In this document: positions 38,677 through 47,406 of the stretch, in pieces
How the letters are laid out: each line of letters opens with the position of its first letter
Position numbering within the stretch: position 1 is the first letter of the stretch
Notes under the pieces: model-generated
The model's input: the letters and a program-made list of their open reading frames with translations, nothing else
Databases searched by the model: none
What the model was told of the DNA's origin: nothing
NCBI RefSeq assembly: GCF_009208565.1
Contig: NZ_WFLK01000002.1
Coordinates: forward strand, 1-64,000
Reading direction: 5' to 3'
Source: Janthinobacterium aquaticum
GTDB lineage: Bacteria > Pseudomonadota > Gammaproteobacteria > Burkholderiales > Burkholderiaceae_D
DNA: 64,000 bases
Program-made: the position numbers and the translations under genes

Positions 38677-39447
38677 ATGGACAATAAACAGCGTGCCCTG
38701 GCGGCAGCCACGGCAGCCGTACTATGCGGCAGCGCCGATGCTGCTCCCGATGCGAGCGACGTGCGGAAGGTCGCGCCTGCGCTGGCGTACTACAACGAGC
38801 ATCTGCTGCTGGGCGAAGTGTGGCAGCGTCCGGGGCTGTCGCCGCGTGATCGCAGCATCGTCACGCTGGCGGCGCTGATTGCAAAGAACCAGCCGCAGCA
38901 ATTGCCGCCGTACCTGGAACAGGCGCTCGACAACGGCGTCAAGCCGGGCGAGATTGCGGAAATCATCACCCACCTGGCGTTCTACAGCGGCTGGCCGAAT
39001 GCCATGGCCGCAGTGCAGGCAGCGCAGCCGGTATTTGCCGCGCGTCATATCGACAGCGCTCAACTGCCGTCGGCCGAGGTCGCGCTGCTGGCGCTCGATG
39101 AACAGGCCGAGGCGGCGCGCGCCAGCATGGTTCAGCAGAACTTCGGCGAAGTGGTGCCCGGCGTGGTGCAGTACACCACCGAGGCGCTGTTTCGCCAGCT
39201 GTGGCTGCGTCCCGGCCTGGCGCCGCGCGATCGCAGCATGGTAACGGTCAGCGCGCTGGTGGCCTCAGGCCAGGCGGCGCAGATCGGCTACCACCTCGAT
39301 CGCGCCATGGACAACGGCCTGCAGCAGGCGCAGGCCGGCGAGATGCTGACCCAGCTGGCGTTCTATGCCGGCTGGCCGCCGGTGTTTTCCGCCATGCCGG
39401 TCTTCAAGGAAGTCTTTATCAAACGAACTACCGAGCGAAAGGAATAA
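38677..39447 (+). CDS. Exported protein with two carboxymuconolactone-decarboxylase-like domains
   Basis: This 256-residue protein has a short signal peptide (residues 1-23, [18 protein letters not shown]). Two CMD/AhpD-like domains follow. In the first, [21 protein letters not shown] is followed by [29 protein letters not shown]. In the second, [21 protein letters not shown] is followed by [29 protein letters not shown]. Neither has the CxxC redox pair of AhpD. Such proteins often pair with cupins; here a cupin gene begins one base after the stop. The reaction is unknown. Confidence 0.88.
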   Translation: MDNKQRALAAATAAVLCGSADAAPDASDVRKVAPALAYYNEHLLLGEVWQRPGLSPRDRSIVTLAALIAKNQPQQLPPYLEQALDNGVKPGEIAEIITHLAFYSGWPNAMAAVQAAQPVFAARHIDSAQLPSAEVALLALDEQAEAARASMVQQNFGEVVPGVVQYTTEALFRQLWLRPGLAPRDRSMVTVSALVASGQAAQIGYHLDRAMDNGLQQAQAGEMLTQLAFYAGWPPVFSAMPVFKEVFIKRTTERKE

Positions 39448-39448
39448 G

Positions 39449-39886
39449 ATGGAACTCAAACGAGCTGGCTCGCAGCCATCGGTCAAGGGACCGGAAGCTT
39501 ACTTTACCGGCACGGTGCGCATCGATCCGCATCACTCCGCCGCCGCGCCCGCGCGCGTGTCGTCGGCCAGCGTGACCTTCGAGCCGGGTGCGCGTTCGGC
39601 CTGGCATACCCATCCACTGGGCCAGACGCTGATCGTCACCAGCGGCTGCGGCTGGACCCAGTGCGAAGGCGAGGGCAAAGTGGAAATTCGCGCCGGCGAC
39701 GTGATCTGGTGCCCGCCCGGCCACAAGCACTGGCATGGCGCCACCGCCACCACCGCCATGACCCATATCGCGATCCAGGAAGCGCTCGATGGCGTGGCCG
39801 TGGTCTGGCTCGACAAAGTGGCTGACGAGGACTACCTGAGTCCGGTGGCGGAGTGGCATGCGCATGGCACGCCGGAGCACCAATAA
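39449..39886 (+). CDS. Cupin-domain protein
   Basis: This 145-residue single-domain cupin has metal-binding motif 1, [13 protein letters not shown] (about residues 51-63), and motif 2, [15 protein letters not shown] (about 85-99), with the usual His residues. It has no signal peptide. The ATG at 39449 follows the stop of the CMD-like gene by one base, with AAGGAA upstream, so the two are coupled. This cupin type with RxxGxHxGxxxFxGxV-like segments is widespread beside CMD and aldo-keto reductase genes. The substrate is unknown. Confidence 0.9.
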   Translation: MELKRAGSQPSVKGPEAYFTGTVRIDPHHSAAAPARVSSASVTFEPGARSAWHTHPLGQTLIVTSGCGWTQCEGEGKVEIRAGDVIWCPPGHKHWHGATATTAMTHIAIQEALDGVAVVWLDKVADEDYLSPVAEWHAHGTPEHQ

Positions 39887-39900
39887 GCGCGAGCCTGCGC

Positions 39901-40156
39901 CTAATGCCGCTAAGTTAAGCTTTTTTCGGTATTGAAGTCGCAAGGCGAAAAATGGCGGGCCAAAGACGCGAGGCTGAGAAAATGCCGATGGCGGCGTTGC
40001 AGCTCCTCGCCGTACATTCGTACTGTCTTCGTCGCTGCGCCTTGCCCTCGACATTTTTCAGCCCCGCTTGGCCCGGTGCTCCTGTGCCGGCGTCTGGAGT
40101 GTTGTTGACTTTATTGATGTGCTTGTGGCGCCGGGCCGCCAACTTAGCGGCATTAG
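39901..40156. mobile_element. MITE-like element with 16-bp terminal inverted repeats and 9-bp target duplication
   Basis: The element begins CTAATGCCGCTAAGTT (39901-39916) and ends with the exact reverse complement (40141-40156). It is flanked by the 9-bp direct repeat AGCCTGCGC at 39892-39900 and 40157-40165. The interior has no coding capacity but contains a second imperfect inverted repeat (GGCTGAGAAAATG against CATTTTTCAGCC, and GGGCCAA against TTGGCCC). Perfect ends plus a 9-bp duplication show a transposed non-autonomous element. The mobilising transposase is not in the window; an IS4-type enzyme is a guess from the 9-bp duplication. Confidence 0.85.
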
Positions 40157-40218
40157 AGCCTGCGCCATGTTTTGCATGGCATGGCTATAATAAATTTCTT
40201 ATCATCATTATTTAAGCC

Positions 40219-40770
40219 ATGCCCAATATCTTGCGTACCGTCCTGGCAGCCAGCCTGACCCTGTTCAGCCTCAATGCCGCAGCCCAGGCTGCCGCAGCGG
40301 CTCCCGATCTGAGCGGCAACTACGACCTTGCCTCATCGACCACCGTGCCGGCCAGCACCTGGGGCTACACCAAGGCGCGCATCGGCATTACGCCGCTTGA
40401 CGCGCAGCATTTTCTAATCGTGTTTGCCTGCGAATGGAAGCGCGAGCCGAAAGCCGTGTGCGGCGACTTTTTCTATGCGCAAAAGCGTGACGGCGGTGTG
40501 TATCTGCAGGACATGAACACCGATTCGATGCGCCTGTATTTCGATCCTGCCTCGCGCACGCTGACCATGATTTCGCGCGGTGCCGATGCCAAGGCCAGCG
40601 TGCGGCGCGATGTGTTCAAGCCGACCACGGCGCCGCTGACCGACCCGGCGCTGCTGCGTCGATACAAGCGCGAGCAGCGCCTGTCGACCGACAAGGAAAA
40701 CCTGCGCGTGTTCGGCCCCTATACCAAGTGGGCCTATCAGAACAACCGCATTGAAATGCAGAATCCATAG
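40219..40770 (+). CDS. Exported hypothetical protein
   Basis: This 183-residue protein has a signal peptide (MPNILRTVLAASLTLFSLNAAAQ, cleavage near residue 24). The mature part is polar, with LSGNYDLASSTTVPAS, two cysteines (FACEWK and AVCGDFF, about residues 76 and 88) that could form a disulfide, and a basic C-terminus. I do not recognise the family. It starts 63 bp past the MITE and precedes a sensor kinase gene on the same strand. Confidence 0.72.
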   Translation: MPNILRTVLAASLTLFSLNAAAQAAAAAPDLSGNYDLASSTTVPASTWGYTKARIGITPLDAQHFLIVFACEWKREPKAVCGDFFYAQKRDGGVYLQDMNTDSMRLYFDPASRTLTMISRGADAKASVRRDVFKPTTAPLTDPALLRRYKREQRLSTDKENLRVFGPYTKWAYQNNRIEMQNP

Positions 40771-40871
40771 CCCCGGCAAAGGTTTTTCAACCGACTTTCA
40801 GTCGCTTTCCTGGTTTTCGCTATACTCGCCTCTTTGTTGCAGCCGTTTTGCAACCGTATCAAGGGAACGGC

Positions 40872-43832
40872 ATGAAGGCAGTATGGTGGGTAATCCTGGT
40901 CGCGCTGGGCAGCACGGCCAGCGTGCAGGCGCGCGCTGCGCAGACAATGGCCGGGCAGACGGCGCTGTATCACAAGAGCTGGGCCAGGCAGGACGGCGCG
41001 CCGGCGGCGGCGTATGGCATTACCCAGGACAGTCGCGGCATGCTGTGGTTTACCTCCAGTAACGGCCTGGTGCATTTCGATGGCGCGCGTTTCCAGACCA
41101 CCGACGAAGTCGACGGCAACAAACTGCTTTCTTCCAATACCAATGTGGTCGGCGTCGTCGGCGATGCGCTGTGGGTGGGCTATGGTTTTGGCGGCGCCAG
41201 CGTCTTCGAGCATGGCAAGGTACGCCATTATGGCCCGGCCGACGGCTTGCCGGCACGCTCTATCCACGCCATCGCTGCCACTGGCGATGGCACGGTCTGG
41301 CTAGGTTCATCGGCAGGCCTGCTGTGGCGTGACGGGCAGCGCTGGCGCCTGGTCTCGCCTGCCGATGGTTTTCCGGCCGGCCCGGTCAAGGGACTGATTG
41401 CGCTGACCGACGGCAGCCTGCTGGCGCTGCAGGCCCGCGGCGTTTATCGCAGTACCGGTGCGCGCGGCGCTGGCGGTGCGCCGCTGTTCAAGCTGGCGGT
41501 GGCGCTCGGTGACATGCAATATGCGCTGCGCCGCAATGATGGCCAGGTGATTTTGGTCGACAATGCACAAACCATGCACCTGTACGATCCTGCTGCCGGC
41601 ATTGTCAAGCCGCTGTCATTGCCAGCTGGCATGCGCAATGCGCCGGTCAATATTTCACGCGATGCCCATGACGGCGTCTGGCTCAACACAGAAGAGGGGC
41701 TGCGTCTGATCGTCGGCGACGATCTTTCGGTGCCTTACCAGCTTAGCGGCAAGATGGTCTATGCCGACCTGGTCGACCGCGAGGGCAACCTCTGGCTTTC
41801 TACCGACAAGGGCGTCGACCAGATCCGTCCGGCACGCCTCAGTAGCTTGACCCTGCCGCCGCGCATGATCGGTGGCCTGAGCGTGGTCGTCGATGGCGGC
41901 GGTACCGCCTGGATCGGCAACCGGGCGTCCAGCGCTGCTTTTGATGGCCGCAGCCTGGCCATCGATAAAGACGGCAAGCGCAGCACGACGCCGTTTCGCA
42001 GCGTGACGGCGACGCTGCGCGATCCTGACGGCAGCGTCTGGTTTGGCGGCAATGGCCTGATCCACCACCAGCGTGGTGCGCAGACGGCCACCATTCGCTT
42101 GCCAGCCGATGCCGGCAAGACGGAAGTGCAGGCGCTGGCCAGGGGTGGCGATGGTACGCTGTGGGTGTCGCTGGCCGGCGTGGGCATCCGCACCTGGAAG
42201 GACGGCCGCTGGCAGGCCGGGGGCGGCCATGCGGCGCTGGCGGCGTTGCCGGCAGTGGCGCTGCATGCCGATGCAAAGGGTCGTATCTGGTTCAGCTACC
42301 CGGGCAATCAGATAGCTGTTCTCGATGGCGCAACAATACGGCGCTACGGCCAGCGCGACGGCGTCGATATCGGCACAGTACTCTCCATGTCCAGCCGCAG
42401 CGGGCAGTTGTGGATCGGCGGCACCGAGGGTTTGTCGAGACTGGTCGGCGAGCGCTTCGTGCGCCTGGCCAGCAGCGATGGTGCACCGTTGTACAACTTA
42501 TCCGGCATGGCGGAAACGGCGCGCGGTGAGCTATGGCTGCACGGCGCCGACGGCCTGGTGCGGCTGGATCCCGCTGCGCTGGCCGCAGCGGCTCAGGGCA
42601 GTAATGCGATGCCGATGGAGCGCTTCGACTACCTCGATGGCCACCAGGGGCTGCCCAGCACCATCCGGCCGTTGAACAGCCTGTCCGAAGCGCCTGACGG
42701 CACGCTGTGGTACGCCACCATGGGCGGCGTTGGCCGGGTCGATCCGGCGCGGATCGTTCGCAACCATTTGCCGCCGACGCCGCAGATCATGGCGCTGAAG
42801 ACCGACCGGCACAGCCATGCGCTACGCAATGGCGTGCGCCTGCCCGAGCATACCGACAATCTGCAAGTCGATTTTACGGCGGCTGCCCTGTCGATACCGG
42901 AAAGGGTGCGCTTTCGCTACCGGCTCGACGGGCAGGATAGCGACTGGCGTGAAGCTGGCGCGCGGCGCCAGGCCTTTTATACCAACCTGGGGCCGGGCGA
43001 TTATCGCTTCGAGGTGATGGCGGCCAACGAGGACGGCGTCTGGGGCCGCGAACCGGCCACGCTGGCGTTTTCCATTGCGCCGTCGCCGACGCAGACGCTG
43101 TGGTTCAAGCTGGCCTGCGCGGCCGCCGTGCTGGGCGTGTTGTACCTGGCTTACCTGGCGCGCCTGGCGCAGCTGACGGCGCGCATTGCCGAGCGCACGC
43201 ACGAACGCCTGCTCGAGCGCCAGCGTATCGCGCGCACGCTGCACGACACTTTTTTGCAAAGCGTGCAGGCCCTGATCCTGCGCTTCGACCTGATCAAGGG
43301 CGCCTTGCCGCACAACGCGCCGGCGCAGCAGCAGATCGACACGGCGCTCGACGCCGCCCAGGCGCTGGTCGACGAAGGGCGCGACCAGGTGCACGATCTG
43401 CGCCTGGCCGATAACGCTGCGGTGCAACTGGGCGATGCGCTGCGCGAAGCGGGCCATGCGCTCGCTGCCCAGCATGGTTTTGCATTCTCGCTCAAGGTGG
43501 ACGGCCCAACGCGCTGCCTGCGCGCGCAGGCCAAGTTCGAGGCGCTGGCCATCGGCAAGGAAGCGCTGCTCAATGCAGCGCGCCATGGCGGCGGCGCGGC
43601 GGTGGAGGTCGAGCTCAGTTATGCTGCCGCGCAGCTGCAGCTGGTGGTGCGCGACCACGGCCCCGGCATGGAAGAGGGCGTGCGCCAGCAGGGCCGCCGC
43701 CCGGGCCACTGGGGCCTGGACGGCATGCGCGAGCGCGCCCAGCGCATCGGCGCGACCTTGCTGCTCGACAGCCGCGCCGGCAGCGGCACCACGGTCACGC
43801 TGCTGGTCGGTGCGCGGCTGGCTTATGACTGA
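40872..43832 (+). CDS. Propeller-type sensor histidine kinase (Reg_prop, Y_Y_Y, HisKA_3)
   Basis: This 986-residue membrane sensor has a signal peptide (residues 1-21). Beta-propeller repeats follow (ITQDSRGMLWFTSSNGLVHFDG, TGDGTVWLGSSAGLLW, APDGTLWYATMGGVGRVD, to about residue 640), then a Y_Y_Y domain (about 670-735), one transmembrane helix (about 743-765) and a HisKA_3 dimerisation domain (ERQRIARTLHDTFLQ, phospho-acceptor His near 790). The HATPase ends RAGSGTTVTLLVG. The start at 40872 (MKAVWWVIL) has an AAGGGAA site; 40848 is the alternative. It should pair with a NarL/LuxR-type regulator, but none is adjacent, so it is an orphan here. Confidence 0.9.
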   Translation: MKAVWWVILVALGSTASVQARAAQTMAGQTALYHKSWARQDGAPAAAYGITQDSRGMLWFTSSNGLVHFDGARFQTTDEVDGNKLLSSNTNVVGVVGDALWVGYGFGGASVFEHGKVRHYGPADGLPARSIHAIAATGDGTVWLGSSAGLLWRDGQRWRLVSPADGFPAGPVKGLIALTDGSLLALQARGVYRSTGARGAGGAPLFKLAVALGDMQYALRRNDGQVILVDNAQTMHLYDPAAGIVKPLSLPAGMRNAPVNISRDAHDGVWLNTEEGLRLIVGDDLSVPYQLSGKMVYADLVDREGNLWLSTDKGVDQIRPARLSSLTLPPRMIGGLSVVVDGGGTAWIGNRASSAAFDGRSLAIDKDGKRSTTPFRSVTATLRDPDGSVWFGGNGLIHHQRGAQTATIRLPADAGKTEVQALARGGDGTLWVSLAGVGIRTWKDGRWQAGGGHAALAALPAVALHADAKGRIWFSYPGNQIAVLDGATIRRYGQRDGVDIGTVLSMSSRSGQLWIGGTEGLSRLVGERFVRLASSDGAPLYNLSGMAETARGELWLHGADGLVRLDPAALAAAAQGSNAMPMERFDYLDGHQGLPSTIRPLNSLSEAPDGTLWYATMGGVGRVDPARIVRNHLPPTPQIMALKTDRHSHALRNGVRLPEHTDNLQVDFTAAALSIPERVRFRYRLDGQDSDWREAGARRQAFYTNLGPGDYRFEVMAANEDGVWGREPATLAFSIAPSPTQTLWFKLACAAAVLGVLYLAYLARLAQLTARIAERTHERLLERQRIARTLHDTFLQSVQALILRFDLIKGALPHNAPAQQQIDTALDAAQALVDEGRDQVHDLRLADNAAVQLGDALREAGHALAAQHGFAFSLKVDGPTRCLRAQAKFEALAIGKEALLNAARHGGGAAVEVELSYAAAQLQLVVRDHGPGMEEGVRQQGRRPGHWGLDGMRERAQRIGATLLLDSRAGSGTTVTLLVGARLAYD

Positions 43833-43847
43833 GTCAGAAACGCCTGC

Positions 43848-44480
43848 TCAGTCCTGCGCCGCAGGGTGGTCGGCCAGCGGCACGAAGGTATTGCTGCGCT
43901 CGTCGAGCGCGTCGATCATGCCCGACTCGATGTCATAGCACCAGCCGTGCAGGTGCAGCTCGCCTTTGGAAATGGCCAGCGCCACGGAAGGGTGGGTGCG
44001 GATGTTGTTGAGCTGGGCAATCACGTTCTCGCGCACCATGTCGTCGATGCGGGCGCGTTCGCTGTCGTACTGGCGCGACTGGTTGATGGCGCGCGCGGCA
44101 TCGGAATGGCGCAGCCAGTGCTCGACGGCAGGCATATTGTCCAGGCAGGTGCATTTGGCAATGGCCGTCATGGCGCCGCAGTCCGAGTGGCCGCAGATCA
44201 CGATATCGCGCACCTTCAGTACCGACACCGCATACTCCACCGACGCGCTGACGCCGCCCGGTTCCGGGCCGTAGGAGGGCACGATATTGCCGGCGTTACG
44301 TATCACGAACAGGCCGCCCGGGTCCTGCTGGGTCACCAGTTCGGGCACCATGCGGCTGTCCGAGCAGGAAATAAACAGCGTTTTCGGCTCCTGCTTGCCG
44401 GCCAGCTGGCGAAACAGTTTGGCGCGGGTGGGGAAGACTTCCTTCTGGAAGTGCAGAAAGCCCTTGATGATATCTTTCAT
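43848..44480 (-). CDS. can: Beta-class carbonic anhydrase
   Basis: This 210-residue enzyme interconverts CO2 and bicarbonate. The zinc ligands are Cys39 and Asp41 in ISCSDSRM, and His98 and Cys101 in [10 protein letters not shown]. The length and the N-terminal helix match bacterial CynT/Can enzymes. It converges with the sensor kinase gene, 15 bp apart, and a 7-bp inverted repeat (GACTGAG/CTCAGTC, 43828-43854) spans both ends. No cyanase gene is present, so a general metabolic role is more likely than cyanate detoxification. Confidence 0.95.
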   Translation of the reverse strand: MKDIIKGFLHFQKEVFPTRAKLFRQLAGKQEPKTLFISCSDSRMVPELVTQQDPGGLFVIRNAGNIVPSYGPEPGGVSASVEYAVSVLKVRDIVICGHSDCGAMTAIAKCTCLDNMPAVEHWLRHSDAARAINQSRQYDSERARIDDMVRENVIAQLNNIRTHPSVALAISKGELHLHGWCYDIESGMIDALDERSNTFVPLADHPAAQD

Positions 44481-44546
44481 AGTTGTTCTATTGTCATAAT
44501 CGAGACCATTATTATCGCCGCGATTGCGACTTTGTGTCGGTTGCGT

Positions 44547-45476
44547 TCAGATTTTGACCGCCACGCCCATATGGTCGGTGATGGCGTTGACCGAACCTTC
44601 GTCATTTGGCGAGAATTGCGAAAGATAGACGACTTCCGGCGCCTTCATCCGCTGACTGTTGTAGACCGCGACGTCGTATTTTTCCGTGCCTTTGGAGTTG
44701 GTGCCGAAGAAAGACTGATTGTAGGTGTCGAACGGATTGATTTTCTTTTCCGCATGGGCATCGATGAAGGTCGAGCCAGTTGCCTTGGTCAGCGCGGCTG
44801 GCGTCACGCCTGCGCTTTTCTGATTGGTATCACCCATGACCAGGTCGATGGTGCCGCCGCCTTTGGCATTGGTTACCTCGTTTTTAATGTCGTTATAGTA
44901 AATCAGCAGAGCGTCTGGCGAGCCTGCAATACTGTTGGGCACATGGACAAACAACACGATGATATCGATGCATTTGACCGCCACCCAGCTGGTGTCGGAT
45001 GCAATGATGGAGACGTTGCTGTTTTCAGAGTGCAAACTGAAGCATTGACACGCTCTTTTTGCCTGCCCAAACGTGGAGCTCAGAAAAGGCCCTGCGTGAA
45101 ACTGCAAACTGCTCCAGTCCGAGTGAGTATTGTCGAGTTCTCCAAACACCATCAAATCGCATTTTTCGCTGAACCGTATAAGGGTCTGGTGCATCTGCCT
45201 TGCCTTGCCCTCTACCATGCTCAGGAACTGCTGGTCGGTGTGGCTGCCTTTGGCCATATAACCTTGCGGAGCCAGTTCCAACTTCGATGGTGGGCCATAT
45301 ACGGGCGTATAGGGGCTGCCGGTCGGGAGCGTTGGCTGAATCAGCGAAAAAGCGGATAGATTTTGCCCGGAATAATGATCGTGCGTCAGCGCCGTGAAGT
45401 TTTGAGAATTGCTCGCCTTGATGCCATGCGTCGAACTGCTGTTGGAATTCAGTGACTGATATACGATAACTGTCAT
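44547..45476 (-). CDS. Endonuclease/exonuclease/phosphatase-fold protein (tentative)
   Basis: This 309-residue protein has no clear signal peptide. Its motif order fits the EEP (DNase I-like) superfamily: LMVFGELDN with a candidate metal-binding Glu (about residue 113), LFVHVPN, IDLVMGDTNQ (the GDxN motif, about residue 213) and the C-terminal ITDHMGVAV (xDH motif). The remaining sequence is unlike housekeeping members, and base composition is less GC-rich than the flanks. It lies 94 bp downstream of the unrecognised helical protein on the same strand. A toxin or effector role is possible but not shown. Confidence 0.62.
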   Translation of the reverse strand: MTVIVYQSLNSNSSSTHGIKASNSQNFTALTHDHYSGQNLSAFSLIQPTLPTGSPYTPVYGPPSKLELAPQGYMAKGSHTDQQFLSMVEGKARQMHQTLIRFSEKCDLMVFGELDNTHSDWSSLQFHAGPFLSSTFGQAKRACQCFSLHSENSNVSIIASDTSWVAVKCIDIIVLFVHVPNSIAGSPDALLIYYNDIKNEVTNAKGGGTIDLVMGDTNQKSAGVTPAALTKATGSTFIDAHAEKKINPFDTYNQSFFGTNSKGTEKYDVAVYNSQRMKAPEVVYLSQFSPNDEGSVNAITDHMGVAVKI

Positions 45477-45570
45477 TCCCGCCCCGGAAGGTAAAGTCCA
45501 TCAGCTATTTTGGGTAGGCCGGCCATCGTGATGATGGCCGGCATCAGCAGCAGCGATCTCGATTCCAGGC

Positions 45571-46587
45571 TTAGCGGATAATGGCGTTGCTGCGCGGACG
45601 CGTCATGCTCATGTCCACGGCATTGCTGCGTGGGCGCGCGGCCATCATTTCGTTGCCTGCATCGTAATACCCCTGTGCCAGCGCGTGGGCCAGGTAGCTT
45701 GCCAGCAGGGTGGCGCCACCGGTCAGATTGCCTTCCGGTTTCTTTAATACTGGCGCGAGAGGCGCCTTGTATTTATTGCGTCCGATATCGGTCTTGCCAG
45801 CGAGGTAAGCATCCGCATAACCCTTTTGCAACACGTCTTCAGCGGCATCGGGCATTTTTTCGCGCACCGTACGTTTATAGCCGGTAACCACGGTGGAAAT
45901 GGCTTCCGTGCGCGACCTCATGGCGGTCAGATAATCATTGATCTGCGTCAGTGCCACGTTCAGGGCAGAGGCAGCCTTCTGGATTTTGAAAGTTGCCATC
46001 GGGAATGTTACCGCATCGTCAAAGGTGGAGATTGTCGAAGGCAAGGCCGTAATGTATTTGCACACGTCCTTGTACTGCTCCAGGCTTTTCTTGACCAGTT
46101 CAGCTGCTTCGTTATCGTCGGTAAAAAAGCGGCTTACCTCAATGCCGGCCTTGGCGTTCAGGGCGGTGTCGGCTTCAGCTGTGGCCTGTGTATGCAGTGT
46201 GGCTTTCGCTTCGCCAGCCGCAAGAGTAATGCCTTTGGCCACCACGGTCGAGAGCAATGGCACGGGAATCTTTTCGGCCAGCGCCACCAGCGCCTTTTCG
46301 CCGAGCCCCACCATAATGCTCGCAATATCGTTCTTGTTTGCAAACATTCTGTTTAGTTCAAGTTTCAGTTGTCCCTTGAACGCCACACCAAATTTATCCT
46401 TGGATTTCCTTTTCAGGTTGGCGTAAGTATCATTGGCGCGGTCGAGGTAGCCGGTTATAGTGCCCATGCCGGCCTGTGCAATCCTGTCAAGCGCCGCATG
46501 GGTGCCAGCATCGAATGCTTCTTCATAATACAGAGCAAGTGCAGTGCCAAGTTCGGTCTTGAGAGCTGGGCTTAAGGCATAAGGCAT
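45571..46587 (-). CDS. Unrecognised helical protein with duplicated C-terminal RPRSNA motif
   Basis: This 338-residue protein is mostly predicted helix. The region around residues 80-130 has Gly/Ala-rich amphipathic stretches (SIMVGLGEKALVALAEKIPVP, then STVVAKGITLAAGEAKA). The last 21 residues contain RPRSNA twice, separated by VDMSMT, a small tandem duplication at the end. I start it at MPYALSPALK; an ATG ten codons upstream is possible. I do not recognise the family. It is upstream of the EEP-like gene on the same strand and shares its lower GC content, so the two may have been acquired together. Confidence 0.6.
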   Translation of the reverse strand: MPYALSPALKTELGTALALYYEEAFDAGTHAALDRIAQAGMGTITGYLDRANDTYANLKRKSKDKFGVAFKGQLKLELNRMFANKNDIASIMVGLGEKALVALAEKIPVPLLSTVVAKGITLAAGEAKATLHTQATAEADTALNAKAGIEVSRFFTDDNEAAELVKKSLEQYKDVCKYITALPSTISTFDDAVTFPMATFKIQKAASALNVALTQINDYLTAMRSRTEAISTVVTGYKRTVREKMPDAAEDVLQKGYADAYLAGKTDIGRNKYKAPLAPVLKKPEGNLTGGATLLASYLAHALAQGYYDAGNEMMAARPRSNAVDMSMTRPRSNAIIR

Positions 46588-46725
46588 GGTTTTTCCTTTG
46601 AGATGACGGCACGGCAAGTACGCCGGAGTATTGCGCTAAACTTAATAATTATTGTAACCCGGATATGTTGAAATATTGCATGCAAGCAGTAATGCCAGCA
46701 GTATTTTTTCAGCATCCATGGCCTC

Positions 46726-47406
46726 TCACGGCGCCGCACGGACTGACAGCGCATGGGCTTGCGTCATTTTTTCATGCATGCGCAGCATGAATTGCGAGTG
46801 CTTGAATTTCCGGATCAGCATCGTAAACAACAGCGACGTGAGCACGAAGAACAGGCTGCAATACAGGTAGACCGGCACCATCATGCCAGTGCCGGTGGCG
46901 GCAATGACGGTATTGCAGCGGCTGACGAGCTCACTGACGCCGACCAGCGATGCGCCGGACGAGGCGCCGAACGAAATCAGGAACACATTGATCCACGACG
47001 GAATAAACAGCATGACGGCGTCGATATTGCCGCGGCTCCAGTTGCGGTGCGCCACCACCAGGCTCTCGGTGGTGTACGACAGTGGCGCCGACGCCAGGCC
47101 AATCACGGCCTTGAGCCATTGCGGGATGGTGATGGTGACATCGAGCAGCGGAATCGTGATATCGCTGGGCAGCACGAATACCACGTAAAAGATCAGCGCC
47201 AGCGTGGGCACGGCGCCGAGAAACGTCGACAGGCGCGCCGCGCCGCGCGACACCTTCGGACTGCCCGCCACGCGCAGCCACGCCAGTAGCGCGCCGATGC
47301 ACGTGCCCAGGGAAACGGCGCAGATGGCGATCACGATATTCCACATGAACCCTTGCAGCAGGAATGGGGTCCAGGTGGCCAGTATATCGAGCGTCTCGCC
47401 GTTCAT
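46726..47406 (-). CDS. ABC transporter permease, polar amino-acid type
   Basis: This 226-residue permease of the HisMQ type has about five helices. The conserved cytoplasmic EAA-like loop lies around LISFGASSGASLVGVSELVSR (about residues 145-175), although the usual EAA...G spacing is degenerate. Its ATG overlaps the stop of the binding-protein/permease fusion by 4 bp, so the two would form a heterodimeric membrane channel. No ATPase gene is found on either side in the window. Confidence 0.82.
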   Translation of the reverse strand: MNGETLDILATWTPFLLQGFMWNIVIAICAVSLGTCIGALLAWLRVAGSPKVSRGAARLSTFLGAVPTLALIFYVVFVLPSDITIPLLDVTITIPQWLKAVIGLASAPLSYTTESLVVAHRNWSRGNIDAVMLFIPSWINVFLISFGASSGASLVGVSELVSRCNTVIAATGTGMMVPVYLYCSLFFVLTSLLFTMLIRKFKHSQFMLRMHEKMTQAHALSVRAAP

